A stretch of DNA of 13,219 bases, from positions 1 to 13,219 of the forward strand of contig JANQPW010000953.1 in assembly GCA_028285285.1 (NCBI GenBank), in the 5' to 3' direction. The notes under the pieces were generated by a model. The model worked only from the letters and a program-made list of their open reading frames with translations. It made no database searches and was not told the origin of the DNA. Positions 1 through 7,758 of this stretch are shown here, piece after piece. Both the position numbers and the translations under genes were made by a program. Origin of the DNA: Silvanigrellales bacterium (lineage in GTDB: Bacteria > Bdellovibrionota_B > Oligoflexia > Silvanigrellales > Silvanigrellaceae). Numbering within the stretch: the first letter of the stretch is position 1; the number at the start of each line of letters is the position of its first letter.

Positions 1-1
1 G

Positions 2-436
2 GTTGAGGGCATAGAAGACAAACTCATTCGCGTGATGGATAGGGAACTTCACAGCGATCTCAGCGTGGATTGTTTCACTTGTCACGGAATGACTTCGCAA
101 TTGGCCTCCTCGCCTCAGTTCGACAAGAGTTTTTCGGGGGCTCGTGTGGGAGAAGAGTCGCCAGATGTGGAGATCCTGAACTGGGATTTTGCATCATCAC
201 GTCTCAGTTCCTATTTATCTCGGCTTGGGGTGAGAGATAGGGAACGGCAGACAGAAGGTAAACAGCCGAAGTTTCAGCTCCTTCTGAACTCAGACTTGAT
301 GAAAGGTTGGTACCCCCTTCACGGGGGATTTGTGCTGCGAAACTTTGGCTATTTTCTGAGTTATCCCGCTATTGGCCTTCCCACCTACACTTCAGTCACC
401 CACGATTTGAAGTGGGTGAGGTCACTTCGCGAATGA
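2..436 (+). CDS. Partial single-haem c-type cytochrome-like protein (3' end)
   Basis: The reading frame is open from the left edge of the window, so the true start lies upstream; the internal GTG/ATG pair at 32-37 need not be the start. The visible 144 residues contain one haem-attachment motif, CFTCHG (Cys at 88-90 and 97-99, His next), meaning covalent haem c and export to the periplasm. No second CxxCH is present, and the distal Met ligand cannot be assigned. The tail is rich in aromatic residues (GGFVLRNFGYFLSYPAIG) and matches no domain I can name. The stop codon TGA (434-436) overlaps the ribosome-binding site of the next gene, which starts 10 bases on, so the two are probably co-transcribed. 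A gene two positions downstream also encodes a one-haem lipoprotein, so the group may serve one redox or envelope process. Haem binding is clear; the function is unknown. Confidence 0.75.
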   Translation, partial: VEGIEDKLIRVMDRELHSDLSVDCFTCHGMTSQLASSPQFDKSFSGARVGEESPDVEILNWDFASSRLSSYLSRLGVRDRERQTEGKQPKFQLLLNSDLMKGWYPLHGGFVLRNFGYFLSYPAIGLPTYTSVTHDLKWVRSLRE

Positions 437-439
437 GGA
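435..439 (+). promoter_or_regulatory. Ribosome-binding site overlapping the upstream stop codon
   Basis: GAGGA lies 7 bases before the ATG at 447 and shares bases with the TGA stop of the preceding cytochrome gene. This supports the 447 start and points to translational coupling between the two genes. Confidence 0.6.
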
Positions 440-446
440 ATTCAGC

Positions 447-1587
447 ATGAGTTTGCATTTTGTCTTCCTGGTTTTTGGATGTGTGACGCTGGCCTTCAGT
501 GGATCCTGTGTTTTTCAACAAGAGTCGGACATTCGGTCTGATCAAAGCCAAAGTGCAGAGCCTCCTCAGCTGAACTCGTGTCTTTCTGATTTTGTGAGGT
601 GGGAAACCCAACTGAACCGAGCCATTCGGAAGGAGCCAGAGGCCGTTCAGTTGGAACACTATCTTGTTCCGCTGAAACATCCTGTCTCAGGCAAAGATGT
701 GATTGTTGTTCATGAGAACACAAAATTTAAAAGCCTCACCGGCATGAAAAATGCTCTTTTGACTTCCATAGATGGTGTGCCTTTCGTGAAGTGGGTGATC
801 AACCCCACCGACAAGTCTAAAGACCCTGAGCACAAGAGTATTCAGCTCTTACTTGAAGAACTCAGTCGTGAATCGGGAGTTGCCTTCAGCACTGAACGGC
901 ACAAGAGTCTTTGGGGTTGGCCTACGGCGAGTCGTTCCTATGTGGTGATGGACCCGGCAACGGGGGCTGTGTTCTCGCTCAAGTCGTCCACCCAAAAGCC
1001 AGGTGGTCCCTTTTCAACCGATCCTCGCAAGGGTGGTATGAGCAAACGTCTCACAGCATTGGATGTTCGGGTTATGAGGGCTACTAGTGATTACGTCGCC
1101 GATCTGATTCAAAATCAGGAGAACCTTCAGGCGCTTCGCTTGCAGGAGGAGCCACTGGGGTTTTACTCTGAAGCAAAAGACATTGGTTTGATTGCCCGCA
1201 GCCTGGGGAAACTCACAACCTGCGAGAAGTTGTACTTTCCCATGTTTGCTGCATTTCATGCTCCGGAGGTGGTATGGAGAGTTCAGGAAAGGGCAGGAGC
1301 GTGCCTTTGCTCATTCGCCTGTGTTTGCCTTCAAGCCCGTAGATGGAATGGGCGTTGTGAAGAGAAGAAAGGTCAGCAAGCACGCTCCGGTGGGGAGACA
1401 GTACCAGCTGGCTTTTGCTGGAGCCTTCAAGGAGGCTTTTCAGCAGCTCACAGGCGTTGAGGCATGGGCTGCTCCACTGAAGATCTATTGGCTACAGCCA
1501 GGTTTTTCCATGGATCGATCCACTTGGGGCCATTGGCTTTCCCAGGCTCCCTGTTTTATAAAGGGTCAAACGAAATGCGAGAAGTGA
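447..1587 (+). pseudogene. Probable lipoprotein gene with a frameshift near position 1280
   Basis: The product starts with a hydrophobic signal-like segment ending in Cys 21 (LAFSGSC), so export and perhaps lipid attachment are likely, although the residue at -3 (Ser) is atypical for a lipobox. The first ~275 residues read well (for example SLTGMKNALLTSIDGVPFVKW and SLKSSTQKPGGPF). From about 1275 the frame degrades into Cys/Arg-rich sequence and stops at 1460. A sensible continuation appears one frame over (ERAFAHSPVFAFKPVDGMG, then GRQYQLAFAGAFKEAFQQL) and runs to TGA at 1587, overlapping the next gene's ATG at 1575 as in a coupled operon. One extra base (or two missing) around 1265-1300 explains this. 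It is either a true mutation or a sequencing error. Repaired, the protein would be about 380 residues. I do not recognise the family. Confidence 0.6.
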
Positions 1588-2963
1588 GCTCAAAAACGCG
1601 ATTTTTTGTTGTTCTTGTCTTTTGTGTGGTCTTCACATCGTGTTTTTGGAGCACGACCCCATCAGCGGGTGGACGTTCTGAGTCTGAGATGCCGTCGTTT
1701 GTGAAGAGCGTGGGCTTAGACAGCATTGAGATGGCCGCCAGTGGCAATGTTCAATGGAAGTCACGAGAAGATTTTCTTGCATGGTTTCTGGAAAATTCAA
1801 AAAACCTGCGGTTGGGCAGACACACTGGTATGCAGCTGCTTTTTGCCTATCAGTCTCGCTCTACACAAAATGCAAGCCCTGCAAAACCCAGGGTCATTGT
1901 TTCGGTTGACGACGCTCGATTTGTTTTTGCTATGACTGGGTTTGAAAAGACCGAGTCTGACCGTTCTGTTGAGATGTTTGAGGCCAATCCCGAAACCGGA
2001 GAGACAACCTTTGCTCGATTGGAATTTGAAGAGGGTTCTTCGGGAGCTTCGGCTGTTTTGAACCGAGATACTGCTAAATGCAGTAAGTGTCACGGTTCTG
2101 CGCCACGCCCCATTTGGGACTCATACCCTTTTTGGCCAGGTTTTTATGGGTCAGTTGATCGCGTCATTTCTCAACCTTTTGAAGAAAAGAGTTGGAAAGC
2201 ATTTGTGGACGATCCGGAAAAGGAACCGCTCTATAAGTTGCTCCAAACGCATTTGGAGAGTTTTTCCCTCAAGCGCCACAGGGAGTTGGAGGACACTTCT
2301 GGGCTTGTTTCGCTTCCAGGTCAGAATGAAGACTTTGGCAATGCGGTCTCTCGTTTAACCTTTCGCAGAATCGCTCTGTCCAGCCCTGGCCGAAAGCTCA
2401 GTGACTGGCTTCCGCCAATTTGGCCTTCTCGAAGGGGGACGGAATATAGCGTGACACTCGACTTCTGGGTCCGAGATCTTCCGCTTCAAAGCTCTGAGCG
2501 GGTTGCTGGGAAGTTTGGGTATGAACTCTTCACAGGGGAGGTGACTGCAGAACACACGGAAGCTCTTCAACGCGATCACCTTCAACTGATACAGACTTTG
2601 CAGCAAGACAAAACCTATCGTGCCCAGGTGTCAGGAATTGAGAACCCCATCAACGTTTCAGGGAGCTCGCGAGATTCCCTTGACGTGTCGGGTGCGCTCT
2701 TCGTTTTGGGTTTTCTTGGGCAGAAGTGGCTTCAGGGTCATGACGTCTCCGAGTGGAGCAATGCTGTGTGGTATGGTCCCAAGACTTCTGAAGAGCTCAA
2801 AGAGATGTTTGAAAGAATGAAGGAGACGGAAGAGAGACCGAAGGTGCACAGTTCAGTGTTCCTCTTCGAGGATGGAGTCAATGGCATTCTAGGGCTGAGA
2901 GGGCATTCCAAGTTGCGCCCCGACTCAGACGAGATTCGTGTTCAGGCCATTCCCTTTTACTAG
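1575..2963 (+). CDS. Lipoprotein with one c-type haem site
   Basis: I chose the ATG at 1575 because it gives a good signal peptide (MREVSSKTR, then a hydrophobic run to VVFTSC, with Cys 23 as likely lipidation site) with AAGGG 9 bases upstream. An in-frame ATG at 1464 would put 37 unlikely residues before the signal. The 462-residue product has one haem motif, CSKCH, at 169-173, followed by an aromatic/proline segment (RPIWDSYPFWPGFYGS) that probably packs near the haem. The remaining ~270 residues match no domain I can name. It is probably anchored to a membrane and faces the periplasm. It overlaps the repaired upstream lipoprotein gene by 13 bases and forms an operon with that gene and the first cytochrome. 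A role in envelope electron transfer is inferred; no catalytic activity is visible. Confidence 0.8.
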   Translation: MREVSSKTRFFVVLVFCVVFTSCFWSTTPSAGGRSESEMPSFVKSVGLDSIEMAASGNVQWKSREDFLAWFLENSKNLRLGRHTGMQLLFAYQSRSTQNASPAKPRVIVSVDDARFVFAMTGFEKTESDRSVEMFEANPETGETTFARLEFEEGSSGASAVLNRDTAKCSKCHGSAPRPIWDSYPFWPGFYGSVDRVISQPFEEKSWKAFVDDPEKEPLYKLLQTHLESFSLKRHRELEDTSGLVSLPGQNEDFGNAVSRLTFRRIALSSPGRKLSDWLPPIWPSRRGTEYSVTLDFWVRDLPLQSSERVAGKFGYELFTGEVTAEHTEALQRDHLQLIQTLQQDKTYRAQVSGIENPINVSGSSRDSLDVSGALFVLGFLGQKWLQGHDVSEWSNAVWYGPKTSEELKEMFERMKETEERPKVHSSVFLFEDGVNGILGLRGHSKLRPDSDEIRVQAIPFY

Positions 2964-2964
2964 C

Positions 2965-4662
2965 TTACAGCAGCTTGAGATACTCGAGCAGCTGTTTCTT
3001 CTGTTCTGAGTTGAGGGCAGAAAAGGGTCGCTGGTGGCCTTGATTGGAGTGCCCTGGTTTCGTGGTGTCGTATCTTTCCGGGTTTGACCACGGGGTGTGA
3101 TTGCGGGGATATCCCGCGTGCCCAGATTCATCTGCACTTGCAAGGTCGATCCCCACCCGTTCGAAATTGAGTCTGTGTCCGCCAACAAGAAAACTGCGTG
3201 GCCTCTCCTCAGGGTTCATCAGGGCCCAGAGGCTGGGCACGGATCCGTTGTGAAGATAGGGTGCCGTGGCCCAAACCCCTGTGAGAATGGTAGCTACGTA
3301 TCCTGGGTTGGGCTGAGGGCGAGCCGCACGACCAGCCGCTGTTTTTTTCACCTCCTTGGCAAGGCTTTCATCAAAGGACTGTCTTCGAGTGGGATCTGTG
3401 CCCATTTGATTTTTGGAATCGAGGAAGTTGGGAAAAGACTCGAGGCGAAGCTCGGTGAGCTCGCCCGTATATCTTCCATGGCATGAGGCGCAGGAGATCT
3501 CGTAGATTTTCTGCCCCTTTGCGGCCGCAGACATGTCCACTTCTCCGGGGAATCGCTGAGGCAGATAGGAGCTGTGCAGATCCTTCAGCACTTCGCTCAC
3601 TCTTTCGCGGATCTGACCTGTGGAGCGCATGCTTTTTCCCATGGAAGGAACGGTGAACAGAGCGACGATTTTTGCCATCGATGTGAAGTCTCTGTGTGAA
3701 ATGTCTTGTCGAGTCCGCATTGTCTGCCGAAACGCCTTGTTTTGGATGGAGTAAACACCGTCATAAAGGAGAGAAGTTCGCAGAGCCCTGTCGGCCAGGT
3801 CCGGAATGCTGGTGAAGCCTGCGTCGTCAGAGAAAGAGTCCTCCTCTAGGAGCCCAAGTTGAAATTTCAGTGACGCCACCCCGTTTGTGAGCCCTGGCGC
3901 ACCATTGCTAAAAGGAACAGGTCGATCGATTCCATTTCGAAGCCGGCGGAGTCGATCGGTGAGTATGGTTCTCAGAACGGAGTCGAGCGTGAGCTTCTGT
4001 TGGTTTGTGAAAGGTGAAGCCCACGAATTTGGCTCATCGAAGAGGAGATCCATCGTGCGACGAAATTCTTTCCAGTTTTGGACCCCGAGTTGTAAGCCCG
4101 AGTAGACGTCGCTCACATAAGCTTCCAGATTCAGAGATGTGTTGGGCGTGCCTAGCCAGATCTGTTTGGTTAATGGCCTTCCGGTTGAGTCATAAGAAAC
4201 ACCGCCATGACAGGCGGCACAGCCGATATTGCTCACTTCTACCCGAGTGAGCGGAACCGGGCTGATTTCAGCGCGCACAAGGCCCGGAGTTGCAATGGGT
4301 TGTTGGCTCTGGAGTTGAGGGTTTGCTACCTTGGCACCAGGCAGAAACCCATAGCCCCTCAAGATTTGGGGGAGCGATTCTAGGCTCATCTCGAGGTTTG
4401 GATTTCGTTCTTTGTGGAGCAGAAAGAGGCCCGTTACCGTTGGCTTCCAGGGAAGAGCATTGGTTTGCAGTGTTTGTGAGTTTATCCCGTCAAAATCATC
4501 AAAAAGAAAGCGAGTGAGCCCAGTGTGCTCCGACTCTGCGTTGAGGGCATCGCTCAGAAGAAGATTCTCTTTCACCCGGCTTTCGCTGTTTGCGTCGGGT
4601 GCTCTGCTTTTGCACGACGCGGCAAAAAGGAGGAGAGTGGGAAGTGCAAGTTGCCTGAGCAT
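2965..4662 (-). CDS. Two-haem c-type cytochrome lipoprotein, RoxA/peroxidase-like
   Basis: The 565-residue product begins with a signal peptide ending FAASC (Cys 17 is a possible lipidation site). It has two haem c motifs, CAACH at 148-152 and CASCH at 391-395. The C-terminal segment TGVWATAPYLHNGSVPSL (461-478), followed by ERPRSFLVGG, a GHSNQGH motif and an EYLKLL ending, is the signature I know from RoxA-like and other di-haem peroxidase-related cytochromes. Those act in the periplasm or outside the cell on peroxide, rubber or related substrates, or are of unknown function. The length fits that group, which usually runs 500-700 residues. AGAGGA sits 6 bases before the ATG, supporting the start. 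The gene converges on the plus-strand cytochrome operon with a one-base gap between stop codons. Family assignment is fairly secure; the substrate cannot be told. Confidence 0.85.
   Translation of the reverse strand: MLRQLALPTLLLFAASCKSRAPDANSESRVKENLLLSDALNAESEHTGLTRFLFDDFDGINSQTLQTNALPWKPTVTGLFLLHKERNPNLEMSLESLPQILRGYGFLPGAKVANPQLQSQQPIATPGLVRAEISPVPLTRVEVSNIGCAACHGGVSYDSTGRPLTKQIWLGTPNTSLNLEAYVSDVYSGLQLGVQNWKEFRRTMDLLFDEPNSWASPFTNQQKLTLDSVLRTILTDRLRRLRNGIDRPVPFSNGAPGLTNGVASLKFQLGLLEEDSFSDDAGFTSIPDLADRALRTSLLYDGVYSIQNKAFRQTMRTRQDISHRDFTSMAKIVALFTVPSMGKSMRSTGQIRERVSEVLKDLHSSYLPQRFPGEVDMSAAAKGQKIYEISCASCHGRYTGELTELRLESFPNFLDSKNQMGTDPTRRQSFDESLAKEVKKTAAGRAARPQPNPGYVATILTGVWATAPYLHNGSVPSLWALMNPEERPRSFLVGGHRLNFERVGIDLASADESGHAGYPRNHTPWSNPERYDTTKPGHSNQGHQRPFSALNSEQKKQLLEYLKLL
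2967..3004 (+). terminator. Terminator-like hairpin for the plus-strand cytochrome operon
   Basis: Arms at 2967-2979 and 2983-2995 pair over 13 positions with a three-base ATA loop. There is one A-A mismatch and one G-T wobble. A T-rich run (9 of the 13 bases after the stem's final T) follows on the plus strand only. It begins 4 bases past the plus-strand stop and lies within the last codons (LLEYLKLL) of the opposing cytochrome gene. The repeated Leu codons could produce part of this pairing by chance. Confidence 0.5.
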
Positions 4663-4683
4663 AGGAATTCCTCTCTAATATTT

Positions 4684-4709
4684 TTGATTTTCCCAAGCTA
4701 GAAAATCAA
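4684..4709. promoter_or_regulatory. Perfect 9+9 bp inverted repeat between divergent genes
   Basis: TTGATTTTC (4684-4692) and GAAAATCAA (4701-4709) are exact reverse complements separated by 8 bases. They lie in the 122-base gap between the minus-strand di-haem cytochrome and the plus-strand acyltransferase operon. Neither gene ends here, so a terminator is unlikely. An operator for a dimeric regulator, acting on one or both promoters, is the simplest reading. The rest of the gap holds a TATAGG (4731-4736) that could be a -10 box for the plus-strand operon, but no good -35 box accompanies it. Confidence 0.4.
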
Positions 4710-4784
4710 TTCAATCTTCAACCTCCCAAGTATAGGGCCGATGAGCTTCAATGAGAGCAGCGAAACGTCAAAAAGGAGGTTCAG

Positions 4785-5732
4785 ATGGCATTCATTCGGC
4801 TGGAAGCTGGCCATCTGCATGTTTCCTTTGGAACGCAGAAGACGTTGGATGTGCGCATTTTGGAAAGACCTGGGCGTTGGATGAATCAAGCCCACATGGA
4901 CACGGTTGTCGCAGAGCTGAGGGCTTTAGCTGCGAAGGCCAATCGCGATAGAGACCTCTCCTATGGCGTTTTCGCTTCAGATCCAGAGGTGCTGCAGTCG
5001 GTGGTGCTCACACTGATCCGAGAGCGGTCCAGCGGTCAACTCATTGCTTTCAATGCTTTGCGCGTGATGGACATTCCATTGAATGCCCAAACAGAAGAGG
5101 TGGTGCATCTTGGCCTGGTTATGGTGGACCCCGATTTTCGGGCAAAGGGTTTGTCATGGATTCTCTATGGGCTCACGACCAGTTTGCTTTTTGCAAAAAA
5201 TGGATTTCGTCCGCTTTGGATGAGCAACGTGACCCAGGTGCCCGCTATTGTCGGTCTTGTGGCGGAGGGTTTGAGCCGAGTTTTTCCAAACCCAAAGACA
5301 AACTCTCCCAAGTCTTTCGAGCATCTCGTGATAGCTCGAGAGATCATGCAGCACCACCGCGCAGCTTTTGGTGTGGGAGATGATGCCCGTTTCGATGAGG
5401 AGAACTTTATCATCGAAGATTCTTACACAGGGGGTTCTGACAACCTGTTGAAGAGCTGGGAAGAAGTGCAGAAACATCGGGTGTCTGTTTACAATGATTT
5501 CTGTCAAGAACGACTCAACTACAAGCGTGGAGATGATGTTCTTCAGTTGGCGCAAATGGATATCACCTCAACGGCGCACTATTTTGCAAAATCGGTGCCT
5601 TCTCACGTTGTCACAACTGTGCTGCTAAAAGTTGTTATGGTTTTTCTGACGAGCCTATTTGTTCCCGTACTTCAGTGGTTTTCCACGAGCAAGCAGATGG
5701 GTGATCTTCGCCCGTGGGCGAAGAGGAGGTGA
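4785..5732 (+). CDS. GNAT-fold acyltransferase-like protein with C-terminal hydrophobic segment
   Basis: The start has a near-perfect ribosome-binding site (AAGGAGG, 5 bases before ATG). The 315-residue product carries a GNAT acyl-CoA-binding region: a beta strand VVHLGLVMVDPDF, then the RAKGL turn (119-123) and helix SWILYGLTTSLLF. A conserved-looking segment (MSNVTQVPAIVGLVAEGL, 146-163) follows. Residues ~277-302 are strongly hydrophobic with few charges, suggesting that the C-terminus sits on or in the inner membrane. GNAT enzymes transfer acyl groups from acyl-CoA or acyl-ACP to amines; a membrane-bound member could be an N-acyl amino acid synthase, but that is a guess. It is the first gene of a four-gene operon. 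Its TGA overlaps the ATG of the E1-like gene by one base, so their products are probably made together. Confidence 0.7.
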   Translation: MAFIRLEAGHLHVSFGTQKTLDVRILERPGRWMNQAHMDTVVAELRALAAKANRDRDLSYGVFASDPEVLQSVVLTLIRERSSGQLIAFNALRVMDIPLNAQTEEVVHLGLVMVDPDFRAKGLSWILYGLTTSLLFAKNGFRPLWMSNVTQVPAIVGLVAEGLSRVFPNPKTNSPKSFEHLVIAREIMQHHRAAFGVGDDARFDEENFIIEDSYTGGSDNLLKSWEEVQKHRVSVYNDFCQERLNYKRGDDVLQLAQMDITSTAHYFAKSVPSHVVTTVLLKVVMVFLTSLFVPVLQWFSTSKQMGDLRPWAKRR

Positions 5733-6652
5733 TGGTGATAAATACGGGTGCGAATTTTGACTATGGTGAATTCACCACGCGAAACATTGGGTTTGTCTCT
5801 AAAGAGGAGCAAGAAACTCTGCGGCAGTCTTGCGTCTTCGTTTGTGGAGTTGGTGGCATGGGTGGCGCGTGCTTGCTCTCTTTGGCGAGGGCAGGAATTG
5901 AGCAGTTTCACATTGCCGACTTAGACCATTTTGAGGTGTCGAACTTGAATCGTCAGGTCTTCGCAACGCTCGACTCTGTAGGCCACGATAAGGCCGAGTC
6001 AACTATGGAGGCACTGCGGAAAATCAACCCTAACATTCAAGTCACCAATCATGGTGCGAACTGGCAGGGAAAAATTGATGAAATATGCAGAGCTTGTCGC
6101 TTTGTCGTGAATGGTATGGATGATGTTGTGGCTGGTATTGCTCTTTATCGGTGTGCTCAACGCCATGACTGCACGGTTGTCGATGCTTATGCAGCTTCCC
6201 TGCCTTCTGTTTTTGTTGTGAAGCCAGGCGATGCAAGGCCAGAGCAGCGGCTCGGTTTTCCCACACAGGGAAGAGATCTTGAGAAACTCACACCAGAAGA
6301 TATTGACGCTTGCAAATTTGCAGAAATCAGCTTTGTTCTCACCCACAGCTCGACGCACCGCCATGTAGATTTGGCAATTGCCGCAGAGATGGTCTCTGGC
6401 AGTCGTGCCCGAATTTCATTCGCGCCTATGGTGATCACCACGGGGAATCTTATGGCCTACGAAATGATCAAATTGATCTTGGGTAAGCCCACCGCTGACG
6501 ACAGGGGATACTTTTTCAACCCCATGGACATCAAAGTTGAGAAACCTTTGCCGATCTTTGTAGCCTGGATCAAGGGTTTTTTTGTGAGATTGTTTCTTCG
6601 AAAACTGCTCCAGGGTGCTGCTGAGCCAGCTGTTAAGGAAGAACCCAAATGA
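5732..6652 (+). CDS. ThiF/MoeB/HesA-family E1-like adenylating enzyme
   Basis: This is a ubiquitin-E1-superfamily protein of about 306 residues. Visible ATP-site features, counted from the ATG at 5732, are the GVGGMG loop (39-44), the acidic DLD after strand 2 (63-65), NLNRQ (71-75), the Lys of HDK (87) and MDD (129-131). These match the nucleotide- and Mg-binding residues of MoeB/ThiF, which adenylate the C-terminal carboxylate of a small protein. The paired zinc CxxC motifs of MoeB are absent, and no rhodanese domain is present. Cys 194, just after the region equivalent to the crossover loop, could be a catalytic Cys, but this is uncertain. The C-terminus has a basic amphipathic helix (FVAWIKGFFVRLFLRK). 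The start is ambiguous: GTG 5714 is longer, ATG 5732 forms TGATG with the upstream stop, and GTG 5735 is best spaced from GGAGG (5725-5729). The 3' end overlaps the next gene by ATGA. Confidence 0.85.
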   Translation: MVINTGANFDYGEFTTRNIGFVSKEEQETLRQSCVFVCGVGGMGGACLLSLARAGIEQFHIADLDHFEVSNLNRQVFATLDSVGHDKAESTMEALRKINPNIQVTNHGANWQGKIDEICRACRFVVNGMDDVVAGIALYRCAQRHDCTVVDAYAASLPSVFVVKPGDARPEQRLGFPTQGRDLEKLTPEDIDACKFAEISFVLTHSSTHRHVDLAIAAEMVSGSRARISFAPMVITTGNLMAYEMIKLILGKPTADDRGYFFNPMDIKVEKPLPIFVAWIKGFFVRLFLRKLLQGAAEPAVKEEPK

Positions 6653-7758
6653 GCTCAACTCAGCAGCACAACAACTATGAGCTCTGCGAGAGAGACTTCA
6701 GGGGGTTTGAAGAGGCACCGAGGAATGCGTATGGAGAAGAGTCGCTTTATGTTGCCCCACTGAACACAGATTTGAAACGCTTTCTTTCTCTCGAAAACCC
6801 TTTGTTTAAGGGTGAAGACGACTTCAGTTTCTTTTGTGTGAGAAAGAACGGCACCCCTATTGGGCGAATCACAGCACATCACCATCTCCAATCGAATGAG
6901 TTGCACAATCTGAATTGGGGATACTTTGGTTACTTCGATTGTGCAGACGATGACCGCGCAGCTGGCTTACTCTTGGGTGCTGCCGAAGCTTGGTGTCGCC
7001 GTCGCGGTTATCAGTCAATTGTCGGAAACTTCAATCTCACGGCAATGCACCAGATTGGTGTGCTCACCGGTGGTTTTGATGCTGTTCCTTATTCAGATCA
7101 GGTCTATGGGGCAGCACACCTCCCCAAGCTTCTCAAGGCACAGGGCTATTTGCCGGAGTTTCCAATGACCACATATGAGTTGAACCTCGGCAGTCATCTG
7201 GAGCCAAACGTGGTCGAGCCCCAGCTTCGTTTTGACACCTTGAGAAAGAAGGCGATCAAGGAGCAAATGGAGCACACTCGAGAGGTTCTCAACGACGGAT
7301 TCAAAAACAACCCCTATTTTGTGCCTCTCACAAGCGAGGAGTTTCTGTTTCAGGCGGCCGATCTCACCATGGTGATCGACGAGAGAATTTCATGCATTGC
7401 CTACGATGGAGATCGCCCTGTGGGCGTTGTTGTGTGCATTCCCGACATCAACCCTCTGCTTCGCTCAATGAAGTCTCGAATGGGGTGGCGAAGCCCCTGG
7501 GCCTTTCTGAAGCATCGACTGAACCGCAAACGTGCCGTAGTCATCTTTTATTCTGTCTGTGAGTCTCATCATGGTCAGGGAATCAATCGAGCCATGCTCT
7601 CCAGGGTTGTGACCGCACTCAAAGGCGCAAAGTATGAGTCTTTGGGGGTGACCTGGATCTCAGACAGCAATCCGGCGAGTTTACGTTCGGTCGAAAAATG
7701 GGGCGCGAAACCCTTGCATCGTCTTCATCTCTTCAAAAAGGCTCTGGTTGAATCATGA
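6649..7758 (+). CDS. Tandem GNAT-family N-acetyltransferase-like protein
   Basis: The 369-residue product looks like two GNAT folds in a row. The first (about 45-180) has the pattern SLENPLF, FFCVRKNGTPIGRITA, GYFGYFDCADDDRAAGLLL and VGNFNL, which I recognise from a widespread but functionally vague GNAT group; its acyl-CoA loop looks degenerate. The second (about 225-365) has a typical loop HHGQGINRAML (307-317) and the usual GNAT ending SNPASLRSVEKWGAKPLHR. The second domain is therefore the likely catalytic half. It is probably a soluble cytoplasmic enzyme. A ribosome-binding site AAGGAA lies 8-9 bases before the ATG, which overlaps the E1-like gene's stop as ATGA; its own stop overlaps the next ATG in the same way. 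The substrate is unknown. It could act on the product activated by the E1-like enzyme. Confidence 0.75.
   Translation: MSSTQQHNNYELCERDFRGFEEAPRNAYGEESLYVAPLNTDLKRFLSLENPLFKGEDDFSFFCVRKNGTPIGRITAHHHLQSNELHNLNWGYFGYFDCADDDRAAGLLLGAAEAWCRRRGYQSIVGNFNLTAMHQIGVLTGGFDAVPYSDQVYGAAHLPKLLKAQGYLPEFPMTTYELNLGSHLEPNVVEPQLRFDTLRKKAIKEQMEHTREVLNDGFKNNPYFVPLTSEEFLFQAADLTMVIDERISCIAYDGDRPVGVVVCIPDINPLLRSMKSRMGWRSPWAFLKHRLNRKRAVVIFYSVCESHHGQGINRAMLSRVVTALKGAKYESLGVTWISDSNPASLRSVEKWGAKPLHRLHLFKKALVES

Noticed and set aside
1270..1300. Programmed +1 frameshifting in the lipoprotein gene.
   Set aside because: No known slippery sequence or stimulatory element is visible, so mutation or sequencing error is simpler.
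1464..1574. An in-frame ATG 37 codons upstream of the chosen start of the single-haem lipoprotein.
   Set aside because: It would place 37 residues before a clear signal peptide and overlaps what looks like the true end of the preceding gene in another frame.
5154..5555. A minus-strand open frame of 133 codons inside the first GNAT gene.
   Set aside because: It is antisense to a well-supported gene with a strong start and shows no domain or signal.
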